The notes under the pieces: model-generated
Databases searched by the model: none
The model's input: the letters and a program-made list of their open reading frames with translations, nothing else
Told to the model about the DNA's origin: nothing
Translations under genes and position numbers: made by a program
NCBI GenBank assembly: GCA_029262615.1
Contig: JAJCZD010000005.1
Location: forward strand, 1 to 64,000
Length of the DNA: 64,000 nt
Origin: Candidatus Babelota bacterium
GTDB taxonomy: Bacteria > Babelota > Babeliae > Babelales > Vermiphilaceae
Direction of reading: 5' to 3'
Part shown: positions 26,712-35,904 of the stretch, in pieces
Layout of the letters: every line of letters starts with the position of its first letter
Numbering within the stretch: position 1 is the stretch's first letter

Positions 26712-27439
26712 CTTCGAAGAATAACCTTCATACCATCATAAGCCACTGTTGCATCTACTCCCTTTTGAACACCAAGTTCACGAACTTTTGCCTCTATAGC
26801 TTTTTTGTGCCCTGTCACAATTTGCGAACCACAATGGGTAAAAATTGCACGAGGCACTCTCTCTTTTTGGCACCAGGTTAATTGCGTTTTGATATTTGCA
26901 TGCCCAATTAAAATATCCCCGCGACGGCGGATCAATACTCGGTCAATCGTTGCGCCATCACCAATATACAGTTTACAACCTTGCAGTGCTTGTTTCCGTC
27001 TATAAATATAAACTAAATCATGAACCACAAAAATACTTACTTTGTTTGCAGTGATTCGATAACCAACTGCGGGTGCAATTATAGAATGCTCAACGGGAAA
27101 TGTTTGAAAAATAAGTGATCCGATTTTGAATTTTTTGTACGGCTTAAGAACATGGCGCTCTTTTTTAGGGATGGTATAATCCTTCATGATTTTCCAACTA
27201 TCACGTGTTGCATAGACTGGAGCTGGAGAACCTTCCTTTAATCCCCACGCATGATCAGGATGTGCATGAGTAATTAAAATGGCATTTGCTTTTAACTTTT
27301 TTGCAAACTTAAGCCAATCAAGGCCACAATCTATTAGTACTGTTGTATTTTTATAAGAAACTTGGGTCATGGTATGGCGTTTGTGCCATTTTGTTTTGGC
27401 GTCGATATAACCACGTGTTCCACGGAAAACAATCTTCAA
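26708..27439 (-). CDS. MBL-fold metallohydrolase
   Basis: Metallo-beta-lactamase-fold hydrolase of 243 aa. The dinuclear zinc motif is THAHPDHAWG at residues ~56-65; other metal ligands are probably the His of FPVEHS, the Asp in YIGDGATI, and the His of FTHCGSQ near the C-terminus. The opening MKIVFRGTRGYI and the lack of extra domains suggest a phosphodiesterase or RNase Z-like small-molecule hydrolase. The start is a TTG preceded by GGGGAG. No signal peptide, so cytoplasmic. Confidence 0.85.
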   Translation of the reverse strand: MKIVFRGTRGYIDAKTKWHKRHTMTQVSYKNTTVLIDCGLDWLKFAKKLKANAILITHAHPDHAWGLKEGSPAPVYATRDSWKIMKDYTIPKKERHVLKPYKKFKIGSLIFQTFPVEHSIIAPAVGYRITANKVSIFVVHDLVYIYRRKQALQGCKLYIGDGATIDRVLIRRRGDILIGHANIKTQLTWCQKERVPRAIFTHCGSQIVTGHKKAIEAKVRELGVQKGVDATVAYDGMKVILRS

Positions 27440-27482
27440 CTACTCCCCTTTTTTATTTTCCTAAGCAGCAACTACAAATAAA

Positions 27483-27797
27483 TTATTCTTGTGTTGCGAC
27501 AAATGTTACTGATGCGTCTGTTGCATCGCATGGAACTACAAGCTCTTCAGCCCATGCAGCAGTAACTGTTTTTTCTTCATCATTGCAAACAAATGAATAA
27601 GAAACACCATCTTCATTTGATGTTACTTTTACCTCAAGTGCATGTGGGCCTGCTTGCAGGGTGAATGCACCATCTTCTTCTAGCACTACAGTTTGAGTTT
27701 CAGTAGCTTCGCCTACCAATGCAACAGTGATATTGATCTTTGCTAGGGCTGAGCCTACACAAATCAATGCTGCTAACGTTAATAATTGTTTTTTCAT
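27483..27797 (-). CDS. Small secreted beta-rich protein
   Basis: Exported protein of 104 aa. A textbook signal peptide, MKKQLLTLAALICVGSALA, is cleaved before KINITVALVG, unlike most others in the window, which have Met there. The mature part is acidic and strand-rich (TETQTVVLEEDGAFTLQ, ALEVKVTSNEDGVSYSFVC) with two Cys that could pair. Its codons are less AT-biased than those of its neighbours and its ribosome site is strong (AGGAG), both suggesting high expression. No family recognised. Confidence 0.75.
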   Translation of the reverse strand: MKKQLLTLAALICVGSALAKINITVALVGEATETQTVVLEEDGAFTLQAGPHALEVKVTSNEDGVSYSFVCNDEEKTVTAAWAEELVVPCDATDASVTFVATQE

Positions 27798-27836
27798 AGG
27801 TTTCTCCTGTTGTGTTGTTGCTTAGGAATAGTTTCT

Positions 27837-30290
27837 CTATTGTACTACAAAATTAACAATTTTGTTTGGTACATAAATTATTTTTTTAATAGTTTTACCA
27901 TTCAACCATTTTTCTACAGAAATTCTTGCTTTTTTTTCCACTTGGTCTTTTTGAGCATTAACTTGTACTTGAATTGTTTTTCTTGTTTTACCATTTATTT
28001 GAATCGCAATTGCAATCTCGTCTTCTAAAGCTAAGGTAGAATCAAAAGTTGGCCAATCAAGTTCGGTTAACTGTTTGCCAAGTTTTTGTTCTGCTAACTC
28101 ACTTGCCATATGCGGGGCCAAAACACTCAAAGATACAACTATTTTTTCAAATGAGTCTGTACTTAATTTCATATTTTTAGCAATTGCATTGTTCAACCAT
28201 TCCATTAATACTGCAATTGCAGTATTTGGCTTAAAGTGAGCTAGTCTATTTTGGAATTCTTTTATTAGTTTATGCACACTTTTGGTAACTTCTTTTTGTT
28301 CTTTTTCATTTTGTTTAATAATTGTTTTTTCATCACTTAAATAATCCCACAAACGGTTTGCAAATCTCTTAAGACCTTCAATACCAGCATCTTGCCATTC
28401 ACAATCAAGCTCAGGCGGGCCCATAAACATCATGTACATTCGCAGGACATCTGAACCATATTTTTGCACAATCTCATCTGGGTTTACCACATTGCCTTTT
28501 GATTTTGACATTTTCTCAACATGGCCTGTTTTTTTAGATTTTTTGAGCACCATGCCCTGATTAAATAAGTGTGTAAACGGTTCATTAAACGGCAAATATC
28601 CCAAATCATGCAATACTTTTACCCAAAATCGTGCGTAGAGCAAATGCAAAATTGCATGCTCAACGCCACCAATATACAAATCAACCGGTAGCCAATAATG
28701 CATATCTTTTTGGTCAAATGGCTTATTTTCTAATTGTGGATTTGGATAACGCAAAAAATACCAACAGGACCCAGCCCATTGTGGCATTGTATTGGTTTCT
28801 CTTTTTGCTGGCCCGCTGCAGGTTGGACAGGTTATATTGACCCATTCCTCAATTGCTGCAAGCGGAGATTCTCCCGTTCCAGTTGGTTCATATTTTTTTA
28901 CGTCCGGTAGGGTTACTGGCAGTTGGTCTTCTGGAACTGGCACAACACCACAAACGGCACAATGAATTAATGGAATGGGCTCCCCCCAATAGCGTTGTCT
29001 AGAAAAAATCCAATCTCGAAGTTTATAATTTATTTTTCGTTTTCCAACAGCATGCTTTACTATGTAATCGGCAATCTTTTCTTTGCCTTCTTCTTTGGCT
29101 TGTAAACCATCAAACTGACCACTATTAATTAATGGTCCATCACCGGTATATACTTCTTTTAGATTTTTTTGTGCATCAAGTTTCATTTCTGGCCAAGAAA
29201 TAACTGGTTTCCGAGCAATATCATACTTGATAGCGAATTCAAAATCACGAAGGTCATGCCCTGGAACACCCATCACAATGCCGGTGCCGTAATCTTTCAG
29301 AACATAATCAGCAACATATAAAGGAATTCTTTCTTTGGAAACTGGATTTATTGCATAAGCACCGGTAAACACACCTGTTTTTTCTTTTTGTTCAATTTTA
29401 CGCTCAAGTGCTGATTTATGCTTTGATTGGTCAATATAGTCATCAACCTCTTTTTTATGCGATGGAGAAACTATTTTTTTTAAAAGATCTTCATGCTCCG
29501 GAGCAATCGCCATAAAGCTAACGCCATAAATTGTCTCGGGGCAGGTAGTATACGTGAGCAAATCAACTTCACTTCCACCCTGGTCTTTTGTTTTGAAAAT
29601 AATTTCAACACCCTCGGAACGGCCGATCCAATTTTTTTGCATCAATTTTACTTTTTCCGGCCATGCAAGTTTATCTAAATCATCAAGGAGCTTTTGTGCA
29701 TAATCGGTAATTTTTAATACCCACTGTTTTATCTGTTTTTGGGTAACTTCAGTTCCACATCGCTCACATGTACCATTTACAACCTCTTCATTAGCAAGTC
29801 CTGTTTTGCATGATGGACACCAATTAATTGGTCTATCAGTCTCATAGGCAAGCCCAGCTTTATATAGTTGCAAAAAGATCCATTGGGTCCATTTATAGTA
29901 ATTTGGGTCGGTTGTATTTATTTCTTTATCCCAATTATAAAGTGCACCAATTTGCTGCAATTGCCTTTTGAAATTGGCAATATTTTGTGCAGTACCTTCT
30001 TTGGGATGAATACCTTTTTTGATCGCATCATTTTCTGCCGGCAAGCCAAAAGCATCCCAGCCCATTGGATGCAAAACGTTATATCCTTGCAGTTTTTTCA
30101 TACGGGCATAAATATCAGATAATACATACCCTCTCCAATGACCAACATGCAGACCAGAACCAGACGGATACGGAAACATATCTAAAACATAATACTTTTG
30201 AGCACCAGAATCGATTGGCGCTGCTTTATACGGTTTTTCTTTCCAGCGTTTTTGCCATTTTTTTTCTACAGAATTAAAATCATATGCCAT
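27837..30290 (-). CDS. leuS: Leucyl-tRNA synthetase
   Basis: Class I aminoacyl-tRNA synthetase charging tRNA-Leu, 817 aa. The HIGH motif is present as HVGH (48-51, within [15 protein letters not shown]) and KMSKS lies near 594 ([10 protein letters not shown]). A zinc-binding CPSC...CERC pair lies at about 158-179. The CP1 editing domain carries TTCPETIYG, where most bacterial enzymes have TTRPDT; the Arg-to-Cys change is worth noting. The C-terminal anticodon and tail domains are present ([19 protein letters not shown]). A promoter is visible upstream. Confidence 0.97.
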   Translation of the reverse strand: MAYDFNSVEKKWQKRWKEKPYKAAPIDSGAQKYYVLDMFPYPSGSGLHVGHWRGYVLSDIYARMKKLQGYNVLHPMGWDAFGLPAENDAIKKGIHPKEGTAQNIANFKRQLQQIGALYNWDKEINTTDPNYYKWTQWIFLQLYKAGLAYETDRPINWCPSCKTGLANEEVVNGTCERCGTEVTQKQIKQWVLKITDYAQKLLDDLDKLAWPEKVKLMQKNWIGRSEGVEIIFKTKDQGGSEVDLLTYTTCPETIYGVSFMAIAPEHEDLLKKIVSPSHKKEVDDYIDQSKHKSALERKIEQKEKTGVFTGAYAINPVSKERIPLYVADYVLKDYGTGIVMGVPGHDLRDFEFAIKYDIARKPVISWPEMKLDAQKNLKEVYTGDGPLINSGQFDGLQAKEEGKEKIADYIVKHAVGKRKINYKLRDWIFSRQRYWGEPIPLIHCAVCGVVPVPEDQLPVTLPDVKKYEPTGTGESPLAAIEEWVNITCPTCSGPAKRETNTMPQWAGSCWYFLRYPNPQLENKPFDQKDMHYWLPVDLYIGGVEHAILHLLYARFWVKVLHDLGYLPFNEPFTHLFNQGMVLKKSKKTGHVEKMSKSKGNVVNPDEIVQKYGSDVLRMYMMFMGPPELDCEWQDAGIEGLKRFANRLWDYLSDEKTIIKQNEKEQKEVTKSVHKLIKEFQNRLAHFKPNTAIAVLMEWLNNAIAKNMKLSTDSFEKIVVSLSVLAPHMASELAEQKLGKQLTELDWPTFDSTLALEDEIAIAIQINGKTRKTIQVQVNAQKDQVEKKARISVEKWLNGKTIKKIIYVPNKIVNFVVQ

Positions 30291-30326
30291 TTCATGGGCC
30301 CTTTTGAACTACAAATCTTCTCATTA

Positions 30327-30355
30327 ATTGTAGCAAAAAAGGGATATTTGGCCAA
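30327..30355 (-). promoter_or_regulatory. Sigma70-type promoter for leuS
   Basis: TTGGCC (30355-30350), 17-base spacer, TACAAT (30332-30327) with TGC just before it, about 37 bases upstream of the leuS ATG. Confidence 0.6.
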
Positions 30356-30380
30356 AATCAATCTATAAGAGGAGAACTAA

Positions 30381-31691
30381 TTAAGAACAAAAAGAAATAT
30401 ATTTTCCACATATTGTTTTCGTAAGTGTATCTCCTACAATGCAAAAGGGAGAACCAACAAAACGAGTTATGGTAAATCGGTCAGGATTTACTGTTGAAAA
30501 CCCGACAACCACAATTTTTCCATCCGGCTGAATTTTTATACCATTTGCTTGAGTGAAGGTTCCAATTTCATTTGTAACAATACCCGTATTATTGAAAGTT
30601 GTATCCAAAGGACCAGCATTATTATAACGCGTTACAACCTGTGGAAATGGGCCACTGAATGAAGATCCTACGGCAACAATTTTACCATCCTCTTGAAGGG
30701 CAACATCTAGTGCTTGTGATAAATTTCCTATTTGAGTAGTCACAAAACCATCTGGTGCATTGAAAGTGGTATCCAAAGTTCCGTCACTAGTATAACGAGC
30801 CACGGTAATTGGTGAAACAATTCCTCTTGAAAATCCTGCTGCAATAATTTTTTCATCAGGTTGAATTGCAACTCCACCTATTGCCGAGGAGGTGGCAAAA
30901 GAAGTAGTCACAAAACCATCTGGAGCATTAAAGGTAGTATCAAGAATGCCATCGGTAGTATAACGAGCTACCGCAAACTCTGGCTGAGTTAATTTAGTTG
31001 CTTGGATAAACCCACCTATTATAATTTTATTATCAGATTGAAGAGCAACCCCACTAATAGCTGATGAAAAGCCAAGTGGGCTAATTATCGAACCGCTACC
31101 ATTAAAACCTACATCTGGTGAACCATCAGTGTTGTAACGGGCTAGTGCAAACTGTGTGGAACCCCCAGTTGTTGCTGATCCAGCAGCAACAATTTTACCA
31201 TCGGGCTGAATCACAATATCATTAATTTGATCGGCAGTACCTAAGGAAGTAGTAACAATCCCAGTACCGTTAAAACTAGTGTCTAAAGAACCATCAGATC
31301 TGTAGCGAGCTAAAGCAAATTGATCCACTCCAGAAATAGTCGCAAAGCCACCAACTACAATTTTACCATCTGATTGAAGAGCAACACTCGTTATAGATGC
31401 TGCAGTACCTAAGGAAGTAGTAACAATCCCAGCAGAACCAAAACTAAAATCTAAAGAACCATCAGATCGGTAGCGCGCTAAAGCAAATTGATTTACACCA
31501 CCAATAGATGCAAGACCACCAACTATAATTTTACCACCCATGGCAATAGCAAGGTCATTTGCTTGGCAGGTATCGCCAATTAAGGTAATAACGACACCAG
31601 TATCGTTAAAGGTTGGATCTAAACTACCCTCTTGTTCAGGCCGAATGACCGAAATAAAAATAAATAAAGCCTTAATAAGTTTTTTTCTCAT
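30381..31691 (-). CDS. Secreted delta-60 repeat protein
   Basis: Exported repeat protein of 436 aa. After a short hydrophobic start (KKLIKALFIFISVI) it consists of about seven repeats of the delta-60 type, each with LARYRSDGSLDTSFNGTGIV followed by IQPDGKIVVGG. The repeats would form an elongated or propeller-like beta structure. The last ~25 residues hold three Cys (PFCIVGDTLTKTICGKYISFC), perhaps disulfide-bonded. AGGAAAG precedes the ATG. The gene follows two other secreted-protein genes in the same direction with short gaps. Repeat units are well conserved with each other, which points to recent amplification. Confidence 0.88.
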   Translation of the reverse strand: MRKKLIKALFIFISVIRPEQEGSLDPTFNDTGVVITLIGDTCQANDLAIAMGGKIIVGGLASIGGVNQFALARYRSDGSLDFSFGSAGIVTTSLGTAASITSVALQSDGKIVVGGFATISGVDQFALARYRSDGSLDTSFNGTGIVTTSLGTADQINDIVIQPDGKIVAAGSATTGGSTQFALARYNTDGSPDVGFNGSGSIISPLGFSSAISGVALQSDNKIIIGGFIQATKLTQPEFAVARYTTDGILDTTFNAPDGFVTTSFATSSAIGGVAIQPDEKIIAAGFSRGIVSPITVARYTSDGTLDTTFNAPDGFVTTQIGNLSQALDVALQEDGKIVAVGSSFSGPFPQVVTRYNNAGPLDTTFNNTGIVTNEIGTFTQANGIKIQPDGKIVVVGFSTVNPDRFTITRFVGSPFCIVGDTLTKTICGKYISFCS

Positions 31692-31714
31692 TATATCTTT
31701 CCTGTTATTCTTTG

Positions 31715-32416
31715 TTACTCTATTATGATCCTACTCATATTCTCGCGTTTTCGATGTTCAATCTTCGAAATCATTAGAGCAATGGCTTTTGCCCCTTGGT
31801 CTGCTCTTTCATCATCAGTTTTTTCATTGATTGTATTAAATAAACATAGCATCGTTTTATATTTCTTTTCTGCTAAAATAAGCAATTTTGTTTTTTGCTC
31901 TATTCTTGAAACGTCTGCCAAGGAAAACAAACTTTTTGAGCGAATAATCAGTTGATCTAAATCACGTAAAATAGATTCTAACGTTTCTTCAGGAATAATA
32001 TCTTCTGCTAATTTCTTTTCCAAATCAAACACGATTACATCAAAGATATTACAAGAAAGTTTGTAATCTGTCCTAATAGAGATTTTATTACCTTTTGCCC
32101 ATTTTGAAATTTGTGTTCTTATTTCTTCACAAATATATACTTTTGATAATGCAGGATCTTGACCTTTTTTTGCTAAACTTAAATATTCATTTGCCAAATT
32201 TCTACTTGCTACAAGAAGTTGCCCATATAAGAAAGCTCGTTCTTTTTTTTTGATTTTTTTTCTTTTTGCATTTTTATATTGTTGGTCTATTTTTAATAAT
32301 TTTTTATCTAATACTTTTAACTGCTTTGTTTTTCTTTTTTCTTTTTTTATAACTTCTTTGTCCATTCCAATGAGAAAAAAAGTAGCACCAAAACAAAGCA
32401 ATAGTGCTTTTTTCAT
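31715..32416 (-). CDS. Secreted lysine-rich helical protein, unknown
   Basis: Exported protein of 233 aa. Signal peptide MKKALLLCFGATFFLIG, cleaved before MDKEV. The mature part is predicted almost wholly helical and very basic at first (KKEKRKTKQLKVLDKKLL, KNAKRKKIKKKERAF), then more balanced. AGGA lies 6 bases before the ATG, and the start is 2 bases after the stop of the upstream gene, so the two are co-translated. No family recognised. Confidence 0.65.
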   Translation of the reverse strand: MKKALLLCFGATFFLIGMDKEVIKKEKRKTKQLKVLDKKLLKIDQQYKNAKRKKIKKKERAFLYGQLLVASRNLANEYLSLAKKGQDPALSKVYICEEIRTQISKWAKGNKISIRTDYKLSCNIFDVIVFDLEKKLAEDIIPEETLESILRDLDQLIIRSKSLFSLADVSRIEQKTKLLILAEKKYKTMLCLFNTINEKTDDERADQGAKAIALMISKIEHRKRENMSRIIIE

Positions 32417-32418
32417 TA

Positions 32419-33366
32419 CTATTCCTGTTTTTTATCACTAGCATCTTGTATTATTTGTTCCATTTTGTGTTGAGTATCAACATCTCCTGAGCCTTGCAAT
32501 TGTTCATTTATTTTATACAGATCATTTAAATCCTCTTGGCTTGATCTGGTTGTTTGATTATTATCCAAGCTCAGTCTTTTTACCTGAGCTAATCGAAGTA
32601 ATCGGTCAGGTTTTGAAGCTTTGATTTCTTTTTGTCTTTTTTCTTTTTCTGCCTTCTTCTTCTTTTTCTTTTCTTGTTCTTGCAGACCCTGCAAAGCATG
32701 CAATTGCTGCCATAATTCCACACGTTCCGGCGTTAGATAATGTAATTGTTTTTCAGAAATAGCTACTTTTTGAGATTTAATGCAATTGCATACAACCAGC
32801 AAATCTTTTATTTTTTTTAATTGTTCTGGTTGCCCATCCAATAATTCTTTTGCTTGAAATAATTCTTCTGCTTTACTGGTACATTTCTCTCCTAAACTCT
32901 TCATTAACCCCAATTGTACCTCTTTTTCTTTTTTTGTTATAAGAAGAGCAATAATATCTAATAAATACTGTACAGTATTTATGTTACAATCATTTTCTGC
33001 AAAAAATGTGAGCATTTTGGGATATAATTTAGTACATTCCTCATGTTCTCTACAAAAACCTAATTTCAATGTTGCTTTTCTTTCAACAACCTGTTTATAT
33101 AATTTTATTGAGGGGGCAGCCACCTCAATTTGGATTTTTTCAGCACCATTTATTGCCTGAATTACCTTAAAACAAGATAACTCAGCTTGATACCATGTTT
33201 CTGCATCTTCAGCTTCTTTAGTACTTATTACTGTTTTTTCATATGTAGCCCTATTGGCTATCACAAATTGTGCATTAGCTTGCTTTAATAATTGTTCTGG
33301 ATCAATTGGATTATCCATTGCAGAACATACTAAAGATAAATAAAGTAATAAAAATAGATGTTTCAT
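32419..33366 (-). CDS. Secreted helical protein, unknown
   Basis: Exported protein of 315 aa. Signal peptide MKHLFLLLYLSLVCSA, cleaved before MDNPIDPEQ. Mostly helical; a run of Lys/Glu (EQEKKKKKKAEKEKRQKE) near 235-255 could form a long charged helix, followed by LSLDNNQTTRSSQEDLNDL. A strong AAAGGGGGG site precedes the ATG. It heads a three-gene run of exported proteins (this one, the Lys-rich protein and the delta-60 repeat protein). No family recognised. Confidence 0.65.
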   Translation of the reverse strand: MKHLFLLLYLSLVCSAMDNPIDPEQLLKQANAQFVIANRATYEKTVISTKEAEDAETWYQAELSCFKVIQAINGAEKIQIEVAAPSIKLYKQVVERKATLKLGFCREHEECTKLYPKMLTFFAENDCNINTVQYLLDIIALLITKKEKEVQLGLMKSLGEKCTSKAEELFQAKELLDGQPEQLKKIKDLLVVCNCIKSQKVAISEKQLHYLTPERVELWQQLHALQGLQEQEKKKKKKAEKEKRQKEIKASKPDRLLRLAQVKRLSLDNNQTTRSSQEDLNDLYKINEQLQGSGDVDTQHKMEQIIQDASDKKQE

Positions 33367-33429
33367 TGTTCCCCCCTTTCAAACCTATTTTTTTAGATTA
33401 CTTTTTTGAAAGGGCGCATAACAAGAGAT

Positions 33430-33458
33430 TTGCAAATTGACGCACTTATCTTTACAAT
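33430..33458 (+). promoter_or_regulatory. Sigma70-type promoter for the Nudix gene
   Basis: TTGCAA (33430-33435), 17-base spacer, TACAAT (33453-33458), about 20 bases before the ATG at 33479. Its position argues against a TTG start at 33437, which would lie inside the promoter. Confidence 0.6.
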
Positions 33459-33478
33459 CAAAAGCCAAAAGGAAAATC

Positions 33479-34099
33479 ATGCAAAAAAACAAAGAATTGC
33501 AAACTCATGCAAGCAGCGCCCCAGAACATATTTTAGTGGTCAAACGAGATATACTTTTTTCTGATTTAAAGCCCTGGCATGGTTTATTGCAAACTGACAT
33601 GAATGCTTTTATGCAAATCATTCAAAAAAATAGTGAATTTCATCCACGACCGACAATGGAAGAAGATACAGGTTATAAACAAATTATTCCTTACTTAGTT
33701 TTTGAACATAATAATACTTATTTTTTAATGCAGCGGAAAAAGACCGCATCAGAAAAACGCCTGCAAAATAAATATACTCTTGGCATTGGAGGCCACATTA
33801 GAAAAGAAGATTTTACCAGTAATTCTATTTTTGATTGGGCAAAAAGAGAATTTCATGAAGAAGTTAATTATTCTGGAAAAGTAAAAATTGAACCACTTGG
33901 TATTCTCAATGATGATACAAACATGGTTGGCAGAGTACATTTAGGGTTGGTTTTATTATTGCATGGTGATAGCCCAGAAATATCGGTAAAATCTGAGCTT
34001 GCCTACGGTTCATTGTGTTCAATGCAGGAGTGCAATAATCAGTACGCAAAAATGGAAACTTGGAGCCAGTTTATAACAAATCAGTTATTTACTCAGTAA
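33479..34099 (+). CDS. Nudix-family hydrolase
   Basis: Cytoplasmic hydrolase of nucleoside-diphosphate-linked compounds, 206 aa from the ATG at 33479 (AGGA 6 bases upstream). The Nudix box is present with a longer loop: GIGGHIRKED, then a twelve-residue stretch, then AKREFHEEVNYSG, keeping the metal-binding REFHEE. A preceding FEHNNTYFLMQRKKT strand fits the fold. The longer loop is a known variant of the family and not a defect. The substrate cannot be read from sequence. Confidence 0.85.
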   Translation: MQKNKELQTHASSAPEHILVVKRDILFSDLKPWHGLLQTDMNAFMQIIQKNSEFHPRPTMEEDTGYKQIIPYLVFEHNNTYFLMQRKKTASEKRLQNKYTLGIGGHIRKEDFTSNSIFDWAKREFHEEVNYSGKVKIEPLGILNDDTNMVGRVHLGLVLLLHGDSPEISVKSELAYGSLCSMQECNNQYAKMETWSQFITNQLFTQ

Positions 34100-34141
34100 T
34101 TTTTCTATCCCATGACTTCATAAGATAAAAAGAAGAAGAAG

Positions 34142-34843
34142 TTATGTATTTAACTCCTTAATTGTTTGATAAATATAAACTGGTAATCCTTCTGACCAAC
34201 TCATAGGCAGTTTATATTCATTAACCAATTGAGCTACTTGATTATCAATAGGACGCAAAGAAATAATTTTGACTGGTTGATCAAGGTCGATAATTTTATT
34301 CACAATTTTTTCCATCATATCATCTGGAAAGCAAGTGGAGCACAAATAAACAATCGTGGCATCATTAATTGGAACTTCAAGGAAATCTTCCTCTTGAAAG
34401 ATTAATCGATCTGCATGGTTTTTGTATCCTAGTTCTGCCAATCGCTCTTTTGCACGAATAGCTCTATTTATTCTATCAGCCGAAAGCTCGAGGCCAACAA
34501 CTTTTTTTGCATTGGTGTTAAGGGCAACTTGCATCGCCGCTTTTCCAACACCAGAACCAAAATCATAAAAAACATCATTATTATTAATGTGCAAGGTGTC
34601 TAATAACACCTCTAAGGAGCCATAAAGAATTTCCCCATACACCGATGCAGCACCAAGTTTTTTCATTGTAGCTGAATCATCACTGCTTAATGAAAAACCA
34701 TTAATATTCTCATAGATATTTTCAATCACTTGTTCTGCTTGAAGTGCTTCAGCAACCATATACGATTTTAAGAAGTACGATATACCAATCACAAATACAA
34801 AAAGAATAGTACACGGTAACACGGTTTTTCTTATAAAATCCAT
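34142..34843 (-). CDS. DOT1-like SAM-dependent methyltransferase, membrane-anchored or exported
   Basis: Class I methyltransferase of 233 aa resembling the DOT1 histone-lysine methyltransferase fold. ASVYGEILYGSLEVLLD corresponds to the DOT1 loop before the SAM site; VFYDFGSGVGKAAMQVA is motif I and KKVVGLELSADRINRA the Glu-containing motif II; IVYLCSTCFPDDM resembles the DOT1 catalytic-side motif with Asn changed to Ser/Cys. The N-terminus has a hydrophobic segment (TVLPCTILFVFVIGISYFL), so it is exported or anchored. ATG 34843 is chosen because AGGAGGGG lies 9 bases upstream; the frame begins at 34897. A host-protein target is possible but inferred. Confidence 0.78.
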   Translation of the reverse strand: MDFIRKTVLPCTILFVFVIGISYFLKSYMVAEALQAEQVIENIYENINGFSLSSDDSATMKKLGAASVYGEILYGSLEVLLDTLHINNNDVFYDFGSGVGKAAMQVALNTNAKKVVGLELSADRINRAIRAKERLAELGYKNHADRLIFQEEDFLEVPINDATIVYLCSTCFPDDMMEKIVNKIIDLDQPVKIISLRPIDNQVAQLVNEYKLPMSWSEGLPVYIYQTIKELNT

Positions 34844-34946
34844 CTTGATTGCCCCTCCTAATACGTTAGTTAATTTTATTGCTTTTATTACATTCATTTT
34901 TTTATAGTAGTTTTTAGCAGCTAGCCTAGCAGATAATGGGGAAAAT

Positions 34947-35762
34947 ATGAATGCACAAAATAATCTTAATACCGGCTTTAAACTTGCAATTAAGAGTTTT
35001 TATTTTTTATGGGAGCATAAGCTACTCTTATTATTTACCCTGATTCCACAAATTTTTTGTACCCTTTTAGATTTACTTGTATTTAATGTACTAACAGTAC
35101 AATCAGAATCTCAGCTTTCTATTTTTGTAGGGTTACATGATGGAATTTTATCACTCTCACAGCAAGGAAATTGGTATTATTATAGTATTGTAATTATTTT
35201 TAGCTATATAAAAACTTTGTTGCGTATCTTTTTTTGGGTAGCATTAATATACCAAACAAACCAATTACTTAACGAAAATGGCTATTCTCTCAAAGAAAGT
35301 TTTTTGAAAACTTTTGGTAAATGGTTCAATATCTGCTTGTGGTCATTGATTGGCATTAGTTTTTTATACCTGGCAAAAGTACCAACGGTGCTTGCTCTGA
35401 AAATACTTATTATTTTTTTTATCCCTTTATGGTATTTATTAACTTTCTTTGTATCACCCTTTATAGCATTCACTAAAAAACCATTACTACCAATTATTTG
35501 GGAATCATTTAGCACCACCAAAAAATATGTATGGATTGTGATCGGAGGCTGTTTATTTTTTGCAATTTATTACTTTATTCTATTAATGTTAGGATTTTTT
35601 CTAGCAAATAGTAACTACCTTGTTTTATTAATCACCTATGTTGCTTTCACCTTAATAGAAACATTTGTTATTGCTGCATTTACTATTTTTAAAACAATTG
35701 TTTTTAGAAAAATACAGCCTAAAGACCATTCTTTTGACTATTTGAAACAACCTAGCCCTTAA
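34947..35762 (+). CDS. Polytopic membrane protein, unknown
   Basis: Integral membrane protein of 271 aa with six or seven hydrophobic segments (LLLLFTLIPQIFCTLLDLLVF, IIFSYIKTLLRIFFWVALIY, ILIIFFIPLWYLLTFFVSPFIAF, GGCLFFAIYYFILLMLGFFL and others). The layout recalls DUF-type 'glycerophosphoryl diester phosphodiesterase membrane domain' proteins, but I cannot confirm a family. TGGGG precedes the ATG. It is transcribed divergently from the DOT1-like gene and upstream of rpsA, with an 88-base gap to the first rpsA-frame ATG. Confidence 0.75.
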   Translation: MNAQNNLNTGFKLAIKSFYFLWEHKLLLLFTLIPQIFCTLLDLLVFNVLTVQSESQLSIFVGLHDGILSLSQQGNWYYYSIVIIFSYIKTLLRIFFWVALIYQTNQLLNENGYSLKESFLKTFGKWFNICLWSLIGISFLYLAKVPTVLALKILIIFFIPLWYLLTFFVSPFIAFTKKPLLPIIWESFSTTKKYVWIVIGGCLFFAIYYFILLMLGFFLANSNYLVLLITYVAFTLIETFVIAAFTIFKTIVFRKIQPKDHSFDYLKQPSP

Positions 35763-35836
35763 ATACTACTATCTAACTTCTGGCCAATCCAAAGACCAGA
35801 TCGATATAATTTGCTGATTTCTTTATTCCATGCTAC

Positions 35837-35842
35837 TATAAT
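35837..35842 (+). promoter_or_regulatory. -10 box for rpsA
   Basis: A perfect TATAAT. Transcription would begin near 35849, so the first in-frame ATG (35851) would be almost leaderless while the ATG at 35905, behind AAGGA, gets a proper leader. No good -35 box at normal spacing; TTGCTG is 20 bases away. Confidence 0.5.
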
Positions 35843-35904
35843 TGTAATTTATGTTTAACCCTCTAACTCTTTCGATTGGCTCTGCTAGAGCCCCTAAGGA
35901 TACA

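Noticed and set aside
30381-31691. Possible CRISPR or DNA-level satellite because of regular repeats
   Set aside because: The repeats keep a single open frame and code for delta-60 units; no spacer-repeat structure.
33437-33478. TTG at 33437 as start of the Nudix gene
   Set aside because: It lies inside a good promoter; ATG 33479 has AGGA and gives a normal Nudix N-terminus.
35851-35904. ATG 35851 as start of rpsA
   Set aside because: No ribosome site and only a few bases after the presumed transcript start; ATG 35905 has AAGGA.
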